The notes below the pieces were generated by a model, which was not told where the DNA came from, ran no database searches, and saw nothing but the letters and a program-made list of their open reading frames with translations. A DNA stretch of 64,000 bases from Chromobotia macracanthus (lineage: Eukaryota; Chordata; Actinopteri; Cypriniformes; Botiidae), in assembly GCA_036877525.1 (NCBI GenBank), contig JAZGTH010000007.1:3351001-3415000 (forward strand). The letters are read 5' to 3'. Made by a program: the position numbers and the translations under genes. Positions 35,001 through 46,600 of the stretch are shown here, one piece after another; positions within the stretch are counted from its first letter, which is position 1, and every line of letters starts with the position of its first letter.

Positions 35001-36011
35001 CAAATTGGATTTGTGTGCAGTGTGAACGCACTTTGAGTACCTGTGGACAAATGCTCGGAAAATGTGTCACGCGGGGGGAGTTAAACAGAGATGGAAAGGG
35101 TGTGGTGATGGGCTCAGCAGAGAACAAGCTCGAAGTTCAGAGAGCCAAACGATTCAGTCTCACTCACTGTTTCAGAATCAGCATGTCTACACAGAAAAAG
35201 GCCCTGCTTCCTCCTTTCCTCTGTTTATGAGCTCCGTCTGACAGTCGCTGTCGTAAAGAAAACAGCAGTTATCCAGACGTCCTGTCAAACAACATTGGAA
35301 AACTGAGCAGGCTCCATCTAAAACATCTCTGAGTCGCGAGCACTTCCGCTCGCGCGGCGTCAAAGAGCAGTTTAGTGACTCAGACGCGTCCCAGCCAAGA
35401 CAAAGCCACCCAGCACATGGATCAGCATCTCTGCTTTCCATGTCAAAGGGCCGCCAGTGGGGCGTCCCCACAGTTTATGTCTGAAATCTCTGCCTCCACA
35501 TTAGGCTGCGATTAATCATGCTGGCTCACGATGAGCTTCAGCAACATTAGTGTAGTTACTGGAAGGAGAAGAGCTTTACAACTTTAGGTGGATCTGGTCG
35601 TAGGGGATGAGAAATGGAGGTGGCTCTACATTTGTTTCCCCTCAGTCACGTGGAGAACCGGTGCCTGGATGGTTGATTTCACAGCAGGAACTCGACCGAG
35701 CTGACTGCGTCACAGACATGTCAGCTATCCCATTTATTATGCAAATGTTTCCTGGCCGCTCATGTAAAATATATGTCTGGTAAATGAATTGAAACACCTA
35801 ATACAGTAATTCGGGAAGTCATCCAACATGCTTGAAAGTAAAACACTTTAAAACTAAACCTCTGTTCTGTTGCTGACTGAGCTCATTTGCAAAGGCCCAA
35901 ATCCTGAAAACAGGGTTCGAATGAATATTCATGGCTGTACCCGTCAAATGTGATGGTTGAAACTACAGCATTATCAAAACAGCTATACAACATATGCCTG
36001 ACAAAACATGT
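32019..36011. other. About 4 kb without recognised gene; GC-rich core near 35240-35530
   Basis: Mostly AT-rich, single-copy looking. The core is richer in CpG (GAGCACTTCCGCTCGCGCGG at 35339-35358) and is followed by GCGATTAATCATGCTGGC (about 35506-35523), which holds GATTAATC, overlapping bicoid/Otx-type sites. Frames at 33541-33840 (+) and 35187-35471 (-) are unrecognised. Possible conserved non-coding element, unproven. Confidence 0.4.
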
Positions 36012-36040
36012 TCCTCTCTCTCTCTCTCTCTCTCTCTCTC
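36012..36040. repeat. (TC)n microsatellite
   Basis: Fourteen uninterrupted TC units. Confidence 0.95.
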
Positions 36041-36619
36041 GGCCTGTATGACACTTGTTACTGTAAATACACAGTTTTGTGGCCTGGGAAATGACGTCCT
36101 GTAGTTAAAGCCCAGATTATCTAAGTCAGCAGAAATGGGCTCCAGTCATTAAATTCAAAGGTTACATTCCTGATTGAGTCTTATAAACTCATTCTGATCT
36201 GTGCTAAAGTAATACAGCTGTGCTTCTGTGACATTGTCTAATCATGGCATGACTTTTACTAGGTCGGTACAGGCTGCTGTGTATCAAGTTAGTGAAAGAA
36301 AGGATTACACGTTTAATAGGACTGTGAACAGTGCAGAAGGATTTATGGCTGTTGCCTCCAGTACATTCAGGCCTGTTTTATAACAACAGCAGGGTCTTCA
36401 AATGGTGGCCCGTTTTCTCTTTGTAAGGGTTCCTACACACTTGAGTTTACTGCTCTGAGTAAGCAGTGATGTATTCATTTTACTGGCCATGATTTGTCAC
36501 AAATTGACCAAAGAAATTTTTGCTGAAAGATAAACAGATGTGTATGTTTGTTGTGCATTATTCTCTAAAATAATGCAATTTGTTACCTAGGAGTTACCTA
36601 CACAAGAAATACTGTAACC
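36041..36619. other. No feature recognised
   Basis: Unique-looking spacer, no gene signal. Confidence 0.5.
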
Positions 36620-36928
36620 CCCTACTAACAGGGAACATTCTCAGGATGTTGGCTAATGTTCTTTCAAAGTTCTTTCAAAGTTATCAAAAAATATTAGTAG
36701 AACATATTTATCAAAAATGTTATTCTAAACTAGTTAGGGGAACGTTTTTAAAATGTTACAGTTTAAAAAATGTTTTATTCTTATAACCAAGCAATAACGT
36801 TAATACAACGTCTAAAAAACTGGACGTTTTGAACGTTCCTATAATTTTCAAAATAACATTTTTAATATTTTTGTTACTTAATGGGAATATTAGGAAAACA
36901 TTCTTACAACCTACAATTGTTAGCCGGG
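36620..36928 (+). mobile_element. Family A MITE
   Basis: The left end CCCTACTAACAGGGAAC (two changes in the terminal repeat) and right end GTTAGCCGGG frame the usual interior: GGCTAATGTTCTTTCAAAG, ATCAAAAATGTTATTCT, ATAACCAAGCAATAACG, ACTGGACGTTTTGAACG and TTACTTAATGGGAAT. Confidence 0.85.
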
Positions 36929-37352
36929 AAGCTTCACCTGAATGAAGCAGAAGTTGATAATAAGCAGTGGGATTTGTCCCGAATAGAAACAGCCCTTCCA
37001 CTGCTGAGCCACAGTCCGAGAACACTGCCAGGTCAGAACACCCTGAGTGAGACCTGTTAGAGCTTATTAAAGCCTGGCGACTGGAGCTGGCTATTTTCAG
37101 AGTTACACTTTCATGTCCAGCAATACTGTGGCTCATTGTGGAGTGATGGGTTGAGACTTTCTCAAAGGCCACACATGTTGTGCAGTGGAGTAGATGTCAA
37201 TGCAGTAGAAGGTTTTGGACTTAGCCAAACCACCCTGAGGGCTGGTTCTTGTTGGTGCTGTGCCACCAGGTCCTGACAGTGTCAACATCATTACTGTCAG
37301 ATGCAATACGTGCCTGGGGTTCTTACAAGCTGCACTGCATCGGTCAACCGGA
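36929..37352. other. No gene recognised
   Basis: Moderate GC. A 138-codon minus-strand frame (36756-37172) crosses the family A element and is therefore spurious. Confidence 0.5.
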
Positions 37353-37382
37353 TCTCTCTCTCTCTCTCTTTCTCTCTCTCTC
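37353..37382. repeat. (TC)n microsatellite with one interruption
   Basis: TC units with a single TTT break near 37369-37371. Confidence 0.9.
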
Positions 37383-37783
37383 ACTCACCTTCTCTCCTTC
37401 TGTTCTACTCGCATGCTGAACTGTGGGAACAGAGACCCAATAAACAGGACAAAGTAAAGGTCATGGTCAATGTGACATCCTTGATTTGTTAACATATCTA
37501 GGAGACAAACATTGTTTTGCTCATAAACTTCCTGTGCCATGGATGGCAGCCTAATGTCTCCAACCACACGTGGGTGCTTTTATCCCTGTGCCCACACAGA
37601 GTTAAAAGGTCAAGACGCCGGGATTAATTTGTGCCGGAACATGACGGATCTGTGTCCTCCACCCCGGGAACTGAATCTGGCAGCCCCACCTCATGTTTTT
37701 GCTATAATGTGTTAACACACACACTCAAATTTAAACAAAAATCACATTGTCTGTAAATTGTCTGATTTGAATGTTTTAATAGT
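37383..37783. other. No feature recognised
   Basis: Small overlapping frames on both strands only. Confidence 0.5.
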
Positions 37784-37910
37784 CAAAGCTGCAATCCATA
37801 ACCTTTTTTTGCTTACTAAGAAGATGCATCAGTGCAGATTAGTGTTTGCAGTATTCGCAAAGTTAAGCTTATAATAATGATTTATAATTTGGATTATGGA
37901 TTGCAGCTTT
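37784..37910. mobile_element. MITE, family D, short internally deleted copy
   Basis: CAAAGCTGCAATCCATAA at the left and TTATGGATTGCAGCTTT at the right give a perfect 17-bp terminal inverted repeat, longer than in the other two D copies. The sequence AGT lies on both sides and may be a 3-bp target duplication. Only 127 bp, so most of the interior seen at 11726-12011 is missing. Confidence 0.8.
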
Positions 37911-39331
37911 AGTGACACAAATCGTTTTCTACATCTTCTCCTCACTCGTTGCTTCTGTTTCACATAAATGTAGGTCAGGCAGAACTTTGAGAGGGAAAGA
38001 CGCTCTATGAAAGCGTCTAACTGTCACGTTTTATAATATCGTTTTGTGTTCCTCTCCGATGAAATTCATGAGATTCATGCAGCGAAGCATCAGACTCGCA
38101 CATGCCGACAGTTCCTTTGTTCAAAAGTGTTCCAGTGTGAACAATGTGTTCCAATTAAAGCTCCGGCATTGTGCACGGACACTCGGATTCGTTTTCAATG
38201 AAGTTGGACTGCCTGTGATCAGCCAGTTATTTTAATCATTTTAATCTATAATTGACAAAAGAGCCTGACTGTTGCTAGACCTCCTAAAGGAACATCACAA
38301 AACTTTATTGTGGCAAATTGCTTAGATGCTTTTTTGTAATTCAGAGTTTCCGCTCTGTTCTAGACCTAAACTGATGTGATACAACTAGAGATGGGAATAC
38401 ACTAGTTCCAGTTAATGACTCCATACGATTTCATAATAATTTCATTATGGTTCCTTTATTTTACTTGCTTTTAAACTGTTATTCAGAGGCATTTGGGAAT
38501 AATTCATTTGACAATTAGTCAGCTGACAAATTCATTAAACTCATTCAGTGTAAAGAAACTACGTACGACTCAAAAGTATTTGCTCATGAACTGGACATTA
38601 CTATGATGTTCCAGTCAGCTGAACATCAAAAAATGCAGAAATTCAACTGTTAAAAGAACTGCTCACAGAAAAACTGTTCACGCTGTTGTCTGTGTGAATC
38701 TAAAGGCACTGTAAAAATATATAGATTTACTAGATCCTTACAGATTACCATACAGATGGTTTGCAAATAAAGAACTTACGAAGTAAAAAAAGAAGCATAA
38801 ATATAGTTATAATTTTCATATCCCTCACCTCAACCTGCATTTGGGTTGAATTTGACTGAGTTCAGGCTGTCAGGTGAAAGCAGAACCTGCACACGCTCTC
38901 TTTCTCTCTCATAATTTGTCGACAGGTGTCAGATGTTTGGGGGTTAAGCTGGTCAGACCTGGCTGGTAAAAAGAAGCAAATGAAAAGCAGCTGTACAGCC
39001 TAATTTTTGTAAGTCATGCATACTGAGTCTGTTAAGCACTTCCTGTAAGTCATATTGCTTTCTTATTCAACATCCTGTAATGTCCTTAAAGAATTCTGGG
39101 ATTGTTTTCTCCATTGAGGATACAGGCAATGCTGTCTTGGGATACACACATTTTTAAGAAATTAGTATTCTTTTGACAACATATTTAAAATTAACACTGA
39201 ATATACATTTAAAGTCCAACACCGCTGTTGCATTGGCTGTTTAGGAATATGAGCCAGTAAAATCAGTGGAAATGTAAATGTAAAAATGTAAATGCACCCT
39301 AAGGAATGAAGATCTTTAAACTTTACAACCT
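37911..39331. other. No gene recognised
   Basis: AT-rich, single-copy looking. A short AAATGTAAATG reiteration occurs near 39269-39294. Confidence 0.5.
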
Positions 39332-39580
39332 TAAAAATTAAAGGCCTTTGGTTCTTTATAGTTCCATAAAGACCCTATAACGTCCACAGAATCTTTTTTT
39401 GTACAAAAGGTTTTATTTTGTAGTAGAATAAAGTTTTATAGACTATATAAAGGTAAGAAGAAATGGTTCATTTAGAACCTTTGACTGAAAGGTTCTTTGG
39501 GTAACCAAAAAATGGATCTTCTGGCATCACTACAAAGACCTTTATTACCTTTACCTTTTTAACACCTTTATTTTAAGAAT
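39332..39580. mobile_element. Family B MITE
   Basis: TTAAAAATTAAAGGCC, GTTCTTTATAGTTCCATAAA, TTGTACAAAAGG, TAGACTATATAAAGGTAAG, GAACCTTTGACTGAAAGGTT and TCTGGCATCAC, in the order seen at 40150-40352. Ends are approximate. Confidence 0.65.
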
Positions 39581-40149
39581 GTATATGACTTGCCCTGGGT
39601 TCAAAATGTTCAAATACATAGTGACTATTCAAAACATCACCCAGCCCAACGTTCTACAGTCCTGTAATCCAATTCTGCTCCCTTTCAGCACAAGCCTTAA
39701 TGCACTGTATTAGACAGGGTGGAGCACACAAAATTGTGCAAGCACTTCATTTTGAGAACAGTGAGACTGTAATCTGTGGAAAACCTGTCAATCAATACCT
39801 GCCATTGTACGTGCCATTGTACAAACTGCAAAAGTAGTTTTTTTATCATCTCAAAATCTGAGAATACAGCACACCTGGATGATATTAACCCAGACAGCAA
39901 ATCCAGAGTGAAGCTGGAAAGGTGCACAACAAAAGGGAAACGATAAATATGAGAAACTTAAATTCTATCTGAATCTGTCCTGCACGGACAGCACTGAAGG
40001 AAAATAACAGTGTTTTAAATGTGAGATGTATTTTCAGATGTCTGGACTAAGATCAGACGTGTGGTTGACATGAAATCTAGTCAGAAGCATGGTGAAGGTT
40101 TGCACCCTGCCATAAAATCAAATCTTGACATATACTCTCCAAAGACGTG

Positions 40150-40352
40150 CTTCCCTGTTCCATAGAAGAACCATTTTTGGTTCCATAAAGAACATCAGAA
40201 GATCCTTTCACAAAAGATTCTTTGTAGTGGGGGAAAAAGGTTCTTTAGACTATAAAAAGAAAGAAATTGTTCTTTTAAAAACCTTCTTTGGGAAACCAAA
40301 ATGGTTTTTCTATGGCATTACTGTGAACAACCTTTTAAGAACATTCCTTAGG
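40150..40352. mobile_element. Family B MITE, strongly palindromic copy
   Basis: CCATAGAAGAACCATTTTTG (from 40160) pairs with CAAAATGGTTTTTCTATGG (to 40315), enclosing AAAGGTTCTTTAGACTATAA. The whole would fold into one hairpin of about 155 nt. No coding capacity. Confidence 0.75.
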
Positions 40353-42459
40353 AAAGAATAACATTCCTAAAAAGCTCTTTTGAGCCTTCCAGGGTTATTG
40401 TAGCTTTGAAAATTTAAGTAGTTTGTATTTTCATTTCAGTAATGTTTAAATAACACTAAGCCTTAAAAGTCAAATTCTGATTAGTTTTTATTGATATTTT
40501 AGTGCAATTTCACTACTTATATTTATAATTTTCGTTTTCATTTTAAAGAATAAAAATGTATTTTCTCTGTTATTTTTCATCTTACTACTAGTTTTCCTGA
40601 ACGATAATATTGATAATATGATCCTCTCTGGATCCTTCTACACACTAAGTCTAGAATTGTGGGACAAAGATTACTGCAGGCAGCTATGGAGACAAACCCG
40701 TCTGCTGCGGCCGACTGCAGGATCAGCTTTACAAAAGAGGTGGAGGGTGGAAGTGGGCAGAGTGGCCTGGCTCAGAGACGCTTCCTTTGTGAGCAGCCAA
40801 CAAAACTGGCCTTTGTGGCCACTGTGGCATTACCAAAACGTCTCTTCAGACCGAAGGCAGCAGCCAGCTGAATTCTCCAAAACACGTTTTACTGGGAGCA
40901 TTTTCCTCATGTTGTAGTTCCTCAGAATAACACCACTGCGTAAATATTTGATGGAGATGTTCTAGAGATATGCATGTCGAAATAACCTCGAAGGCACCTA
41001 ACACGAATTTAACAGAAACAAATGAATTCCTGAGCTTGTTTTGCAAGGCTATCATGAAGGTTCTTGAAGCTTCTTCAAGATAAATGTGTTTCATCAATTT
41101 AATCGATTATAAATTTAAGTAGCAATTTCTGCCTGAGCAACATTATGTGTGTTAATCTATGAGATAATCTATGAGATAATCTAATCCATGTAGAGAGTTG
41201 TTTAGCTGTCATTTGTAGTACCTACAGGCAGTAATATGCAGGAACCTTGTAACTGATTTGAAAATCTCTGCATATTCTAATTGGTATGTCTGTGTTATAT
41301 TACATATATTGCATATTGCATACAATAAAAACAACCTTTTAATAGTATCTTTACTGATGCCTCTTAATCATTAATCATTCATTAAATTATTCTCTGAAGT
41401 GTCACTTTCCCTTTTTTGCTACATTGAATCTACAGTTACACAGACATCCATATGAAGTCCATATGAACAAACATCCAGTCAGTTCATTGAGACGGTTCAT
41501 GTAAATGAAACGGATTTACAGATCAGTCCGTGTGTTCAGCGATTCTTTGCAGCCAAATATTTCATTGTTTAATGTAGTTGCTGTCGTTTTTACAGTATTT
41601 TCTAGATGTCCGGGTTTTATCAAAAGAACATCTGACATATTATCAGTTTGAACAAACTTTTTAAAGAAAACTTGTCTATAGTTCAACTACTTAAAGGATG
41701 AAGAACTTAGGAATTTAGTTTCAAGCAAGTAAAACAGTTTCAGCAGCCAGTAGTTTTGAGTGATCAGTGTTCTGCGCTCTTCTGCTGGCACATCTGAGTA
41801 TTTCCTCTATACTCCAGAGACTCTGTTCATTAAACAAGCCCTTGGAGAGGGCAGCCACATGGCTTTGCATTAGGTGCTTTGTTCACTGTAAAAACCACCT
41901 GGATTGTGTTTTCACAGACTATATATAGCCTCACCTCTAAATGTGAACCACCTGTGTTGGACTAAGACAAAATTTCCCAAAGCTGGCTGGGAGCTGCAGG
42001 CTGGCAACACTTGCACCCAATGCCATGATCTTTCTTGGGCAGCAGTCGGGCAGCATAACAGGTTAAATACGGTAGCTGCCCAGGACAAGAAATAAAATGC
42101 TAAAATGCTGTAGATAATTATTGCAAACCTTTAATCCTTTAAAATTTGCATTCATCTCAGTGGCAGTTGTTAGGCATTACAATCTGCCATGTCTGAAGCC
42201 ACAGAAAACAATGTTTTCAGACATCTGACTGAGATGGCACCACAAACACAGTTCAGGAGAATCATTAATGAAGGACTTTGGACTGTGACGTCAAAGAAAA
42301 GTTACTGTATAAACATCTCTCTTAATATTTTAAAATACGTGCACTGATACACGTATACAAGTACAGATGCTCTTTGCTGGCAGTTACATCTGCCAGCAGA
42401 GGATGAGTGGGTCATACTAACCTGTCCAACGCTATCCTTTGGTTTATAGGGGTCTGTGG
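40353..42459. other. Unique DNA; GC-rich stretch at about 40640-40880
   Basis: The stretch lacks repeats. Two overlapping plus-strand frames of 99 and 70 codons (40618-40917) in different phases have no recognisable product. A short tandem triplication of ATCTATGAGATA occurs at about 41155-41183. The rest is AT-rich. Confidence 0.4.
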
Positions 42460-42652
42460 TGGTTAATTCCCAAAAAACACAGAAAATTCCAACACTAGCT
42501 TTTGGTTCCCAAATTGTTGTTTTTTAAATCACAATTCAACATTCCCATAATGTTACAAGAATATGTTTATAGACAACCAAAAATAATTGATAAAGAATGG
42601 TTATTTTTATTTTTTTTTGCAACCTTAAAATAATGTTCCCAAAGAGTTTCTC
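42460..42652. repeat. Possible decayed MITE, TGTTCCCAAA/ACAACC-rich
   Basis: TTTTGGTTCCCAAATTG, CATTCCCATAATGTTAC, AACCAAAAATAATTG and GCAACCTTAAAATAATG echo, on a loose reading, a group of GGTTCC-rich fish MITEs. No clear terminal repeats, so confidence is low. Confidence 0.3.
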
Positions 42653-43323
42653 TGCACCATCATTTAATAAAAGACTATACTGTTTTCCACAAGCTGCAGG
42701 ATTAGAAGAATATTTCCAGTTTATGGCATAAACAGGTTAATAGCTAATTATGAGTTTGTTCAAAACGTAATTTCTGTGATAGTTGTTTAATATCTGGTGA
42801 TAGTGAAGCTTCAGTGAGCACCGCTGCTCTGTTTTGTGTAAAATCAGCCCTGACCGTAAAACTGCCCTAATGTCATTCATCACTGCCTGCAGCTATAGTT
42901 TAAGATTTTATCGTTATTTCAGGAAACCGTGACCAAAAGTGGTTTATTGCACTTCTTGGTGGCATGAAACACAACCATGTTTAGCATCACTTGTTGCTCT
43001 TTCTTTTTGAAATTAGTTTATTTGTTTTGTTTTGTTGAGAAACACATTACATCATACTTTTTACCAGGCACACTGTTAGTTAGCTAAAGTCATATTTTTG
43101 TTGCTGCGTCAAACAAGAGAGCAAAACCAGAACTGCAAGAAAGAGTTCAGCAGCCAGCAGCCATTCGACGCTGTTAAAATGGATCTTTTGAAGTAAATAA
43201 ATGTTCATAAAGCATAAACAGACCCCACACGCAGCTGCATGAGTCATGTTGCCTTACAGGTCATTTATTTTTTATTTGAGTAATTACTACACAACATTAT
43301 TAATGTTGGAAGAACATAAGACT
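42653..43323. other. No feature recognised
   Basis: AT-rich DNA with a TTTTGTTTTG run near 43025. No gene or repeat signal. Confidence 0.5.
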
Positions 43324-43629
43324 TTATTTATAGCCCTCCGCATTCCAATCGCTATTTATTCTTGTTGATTTTGAGGGAGCGTGCTTTGCTGAGTTTTTTT
43401 TATTCGTAACGCATATACTCCAATACATCTGTTTAACTTCAGCCGAGACGTTGGCGTGACTCGATCTCAGGTGTCCTCTGCTGGGATTTTTCGTGAATGT
43501 TTGGCGCAGCAGCGAAAGCAAAGTTTGGAAGTCTACCTGGAATTCTTTGGTCTTTACATAGACTGAGGCGTTTCCCAGTTTCCTGCTGGTCCTTTTGATG
43601 CTGACATACTCTGATGAATTACAACTTCC
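43324..43629 (-). CDS. Candidate exon (unrecognised, low confidence)
   Basis: On the minus strand, TTTTCTCTCCTTCTTCATAA then TTTCCAG directly precedes base 43629, a good-looking 3' splice acceptor. From there a frame stays open for 101 codons to the stop at 43324. It begins GSCNSSEYV and passes a possible donor (CAG|GTAGAC) after 93 bases at 43537, which would make a phase-0 exon of 31 codons. AATAAA overlaps the stop region, so it could also be read as a terminal exon. No domain is recognised and no neighbouring exon was found. Acceptor-like sites and frames this long both occur by chance in 64 kb of AT-rich DNA. Confidence 0.15.
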   Translation of the reverse strand, partial: GSCNSSEYVSIKRTSRKLGNASVYVKTKEFQVDFQTLLSLLRQTFTKNPSRGHLRSSHANVSAEVKQMYWSICVTNKKNSAKHAPSKSTRINSDWNAEGYK

Positions 43630-43913
43630 CTGGAAATTATGAAGAAGGAGAGAAAATAAAGTCATTTTGTGTAATTGTGGTCAAACTTTCAGCAGGCCAG
43701 TCATGTCTTGGGAACTCAAATGTTTTGGGTGTGATATTTTTAGAATCTAACGTTATTCCATTAGCAGAATAAGCTAGAATGTTTTGCATCCCCAGTCTTT
43801 CCATCCTTTTTTATTGATGTTGGTATCCTGACACTGTTTTGATGTACCTCCGGGTCGAGACACTGTGTTTTTGGTCCTGCTTGTTGAAGAACAGGTTGTC
43901 ATTGCTTTTTTTT

Positions 43914-44240
43914 AAATGTTTCCTTAATGTTTGTTAAAAGTAACAAAAATGTTCAATGTTGTTTTGAAAAAAGTTGTAGGAATGTTCAAAATGTCCAGTT
44001 TTAGACAGTTTATTAACATTATTGCTTGGTTATGAAACCCTCATTCCAACATTTTTTAATTCTATAGTTTTTAAAACGTTCCACTAATTACTTAAGAAAA
44101 AAACTTGATAAATGATATATATAGTAAAAACCAATTCTACTAACGTTATTGAAAGAACATTGTTTTGATAACTGATAGAACTTTGAGAGAACTTTTAGAA
44201 AAAATTAGCCAACATACTGAGAACATACTGAGAACATACG
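43914..44240 (-). mobile_element. Family A MITE, both ends eroded
   Basis: On the minus strand it follows the family order: TTAGCCAA, AAAAGTTCTCTCAAAGTTCT, GTAGAATTGG, TTCTTAAGTAATTAG, CATAACCAAGCAATAATG, CTGTCTAAAACTGGACATTT and TTGTTACTTTT. Neither terminal CCCAGCTAAC is intact. GAACATACTGA is duplicated at the 5' edge. Confidence 0.75.
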
Positions 44241-45257
44241 CATACACATATAAATACAAGCTCAAAAGATCTTGACATTCCTTCTCTTTTCAGAACGTTC
44301 CTTCAGGATTAAAACTTTCCTGTGGTTGGAAAAAAAGAATGAAAAAGCTGTTCCCACACCCACCCACCCAGACAGAGCTGTACATCCATTCTGTGTATGG
44401 AAGGTCAGCATGTTATGAGCAGTCTACAGATAAACTACCTTCAACATGACTCTGCATGCATCTAATGAAACATGCTCCGTTCATTTAGGTGTGAGATTTC
44501 ACAGTCCAGATCTGCTATGCGATTAAGCAGCTGCTATGATCCAACAGCGACTGCTAGCAACCCAACAGAGCCAACTTAAAATGAGGTGCATCGATGACGT
44601 GTTCTCCTACGAAATCCAGCCCTGATGTTCCGTGGTAAGAGAACACCGACCCATGAATGCATTAAACAGGACATTGTCGCTCTGGGACTGGGATCTGACA
44701 GCTTATTGCAGACGGTGAGATGAAGTGTTGGGATTAACCCGGTCACCATTCCGTGCTTCAGAGGAGGGCCAAAGAACTCCACTTAGGTGCTCCACCTTTG
44801 TCAGGATACTCAGCCAAAATGAGTTAATATCCTGGAAGCTAGGGAAGATCTTACCATCTGTCAGACAAATCCGCCTGGACAGGCTGGGCTGAGGCCTCGC
44901 TGGCAAGCTGATGAGAGGCTGCTACCACTGAAGACTAATTAGCACAAATAAGCAGCTCTTGAGCCCCTCAATCCCATGACAACTGAAGCGAAAAATTCAA
45001 AAGACAAAGTTGGCAACATACAGTTAAAACACAGTCTGCATTGCTCAAGTAACCATAGAGAGCTTTGTCGTTTTTTCTATGATTTTGTTTGTTTACAGGT
45101 ATGTACCCCGAGGGACATGTTAATCTCTGAGATTGCTCTTTCATTGCTCAGGAGAGTTCTGAGTTATAATTCAATAATGGGCCTCTTGTTTGTTCATAAA
45201 TTTCCTAGCAATGAAAAGGAAATACATGGGACAACTATTGAAAAACAGAAGGAGTTA
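44241..45257. other. Unique DNA with a repeat-free core (about 44560-44960)
   Basis: Richer in GC than its surroundings and ending with CTAATTAG (44935-44942), a homeodomain palindrome. Frames on both strands are unrecognised. Another plus-strand frame at 44976-45266 runs into the next MITE. Conserved regulatory DNA is possible. Confidence 0.4.
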
Positions 45258-45600
45258 CCCAGCTAACAGGGAATGTTATAAGAACATTGGCTAACATTCT
45301 CTAAAAGTTCTCTAAGCTTTCAAAAATGTTCTGGTAGTAACATAAATAAAACTTTTCTTAATGTTATATATCATATATATCGAAATTGTTATTCTTAAGT
45401 GCTTAAGTGTTAGTGGAACATTTTAAAAACATTTAAAAACAAAAGGGTTTAAAAAACGTTCCTATAACCAAGCAAAAATGTGAAAAAAAAACTGGAGGTT
45501 TTGAACATTCCTAGAACTTTCAAAATATAATTTTTAATGTTTTTGTATGTTCATGTAAAAGTTAGGGAAGCGTTCTTACAGCCTAAAATTGTCAGCTGTG
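45258..45600 (+). mobile_element. Family A MITE
   Basis: The left end is CCCAGCTAACAGGGAATG. The right end has decayed to GTCAGCTGTG. The interior keeps CTAAAAGTTCTCTAAGC, TTCTGGTAGTAACAT, ATAACCAAGCAAAAATG, AACTGGAGGTTTTGAACATT and GGGAAGCGTTCTTACAGCC. Confidence 0.85.
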
Positions 45601-45853
45601 TAGAGATATAAAGTGATGTGTCATATGCGGTAGCTCGGTTGGATTTGGAAGAATTTGATGAGAATTGCTTGGGTTTATATTGAAATCTCGGGATTTTGAT
45701 GGCAGACTTTGGAATGCTGACAAATTCAAGCACAATCTGAAACAATTTGAGATCTCTTCTAAACTCTAGAGGAGACACACGAGAATAGAGAATAGAGAGA
45801 GAAAGAGTCTTGTATGAGGACCAGAAAAAACTTGAACACCAACTACCTCAATT
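45601..45853. other. No feature recognised
   Basis: Short spacer containing a GAGAATAGAGAATAGAGAGA reiteration at about 45780-45799. Confidence 0.5.
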
Positions 45854-45930
45854 TTGTTTCCATTTAATCCCAGTGCTGCCTAGAAGAAACAATCGAGAGA
45901 TCTCTTTGAAGATTTTTCTTTCCTATAAGT
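45854..45930 (+). repeat. Family F outer segment, third copy
   Basis: GTTTCCATTTAATCCCAGTG, CTGCCTAGAAGAAACAATCG, AGAGATCTCTTTGAAG and TTTTTCTTTCCTA match 12178-12262 in order. Confidence 0.5.
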
Positions 45931-46285
45931 ACAGCCTCATAGTATTTCCTGTAGTCTCCTATGGCCAGAAAAGGTCATTAGCATTCCACATTAAATTCTA
46001 CAAGCTATATGTCTCAATTCTCTGCTGTCAAAAACATAAGACATGGCCACAAACGCTCTAAATTGGATTAGGCTTCTCTCTTTGTATGGTTTCCAAATGT
46101 TACATGGCTAGCAAACCACATTTAGCATGAGTGCTGTTGCTTAATGTCTGCGAAGAGAACAGGACTGAAGAAGCCACTCAAGTTCCCTTTCGATCTGCAC
46201 CACAATTCATGTTTTCAGTCGATTTTTAGCAATAAATGTCACACCTGACATTGTCATGGAGAAAGTAAAGGGTCTGTACTGTATT
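45931..46285. other. No feature recognised
   Basis: Short open frames only. Confidence 0.5.
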
Positions 46286-46600
46286 CCCAGCTAACAGAAT
46301 GTTGGGTAATGTTCTCTAAACATTCTCTCAAAGTTATCATAAAAGTTCTTACAGCAATGTTAGCAGAACTTTTTTAATGTTATCATATATCAAAAATGTT
46401 ATTCTTAAGTACTTAGCGGAACGTTTACAAACATTACAGATGTTAAACATTGTTCTTATAAGAAAACAACAACGTTAATACAACTGGATGTTTTGTATGT
46501 TCCTAAAACTTTCAAAATAATCAAAATAATAATTTTGAACATGTTTGTTACTTAATGGAAACAATATGGAAACATTCTTTTTAACATTTTCTAATTTTTA
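46286..46600 (+). mobile_element. Family A MITE, left partner of a head-to-head pair
   Basis: CCCAGCTAACAGAATG start, then CTAAACATTCTCTCAAAG, TTACAGCAATGTTAGCAGAA, ATATATCAAAAATG-type block, AACGTTAATACAACTGGATG and TTGTTACTTAATGGAAAC. The normal right terminus is absent; the sequence passes into the inverted element that follows. The junction is approximate. Confidence 0.75.

Noticed and set aside
36756..37172. 138-codon minus-strand frame
   Set aside because: Its 3' part lies inside a family A MITE, so it cannot be an independent gene without further evidence.
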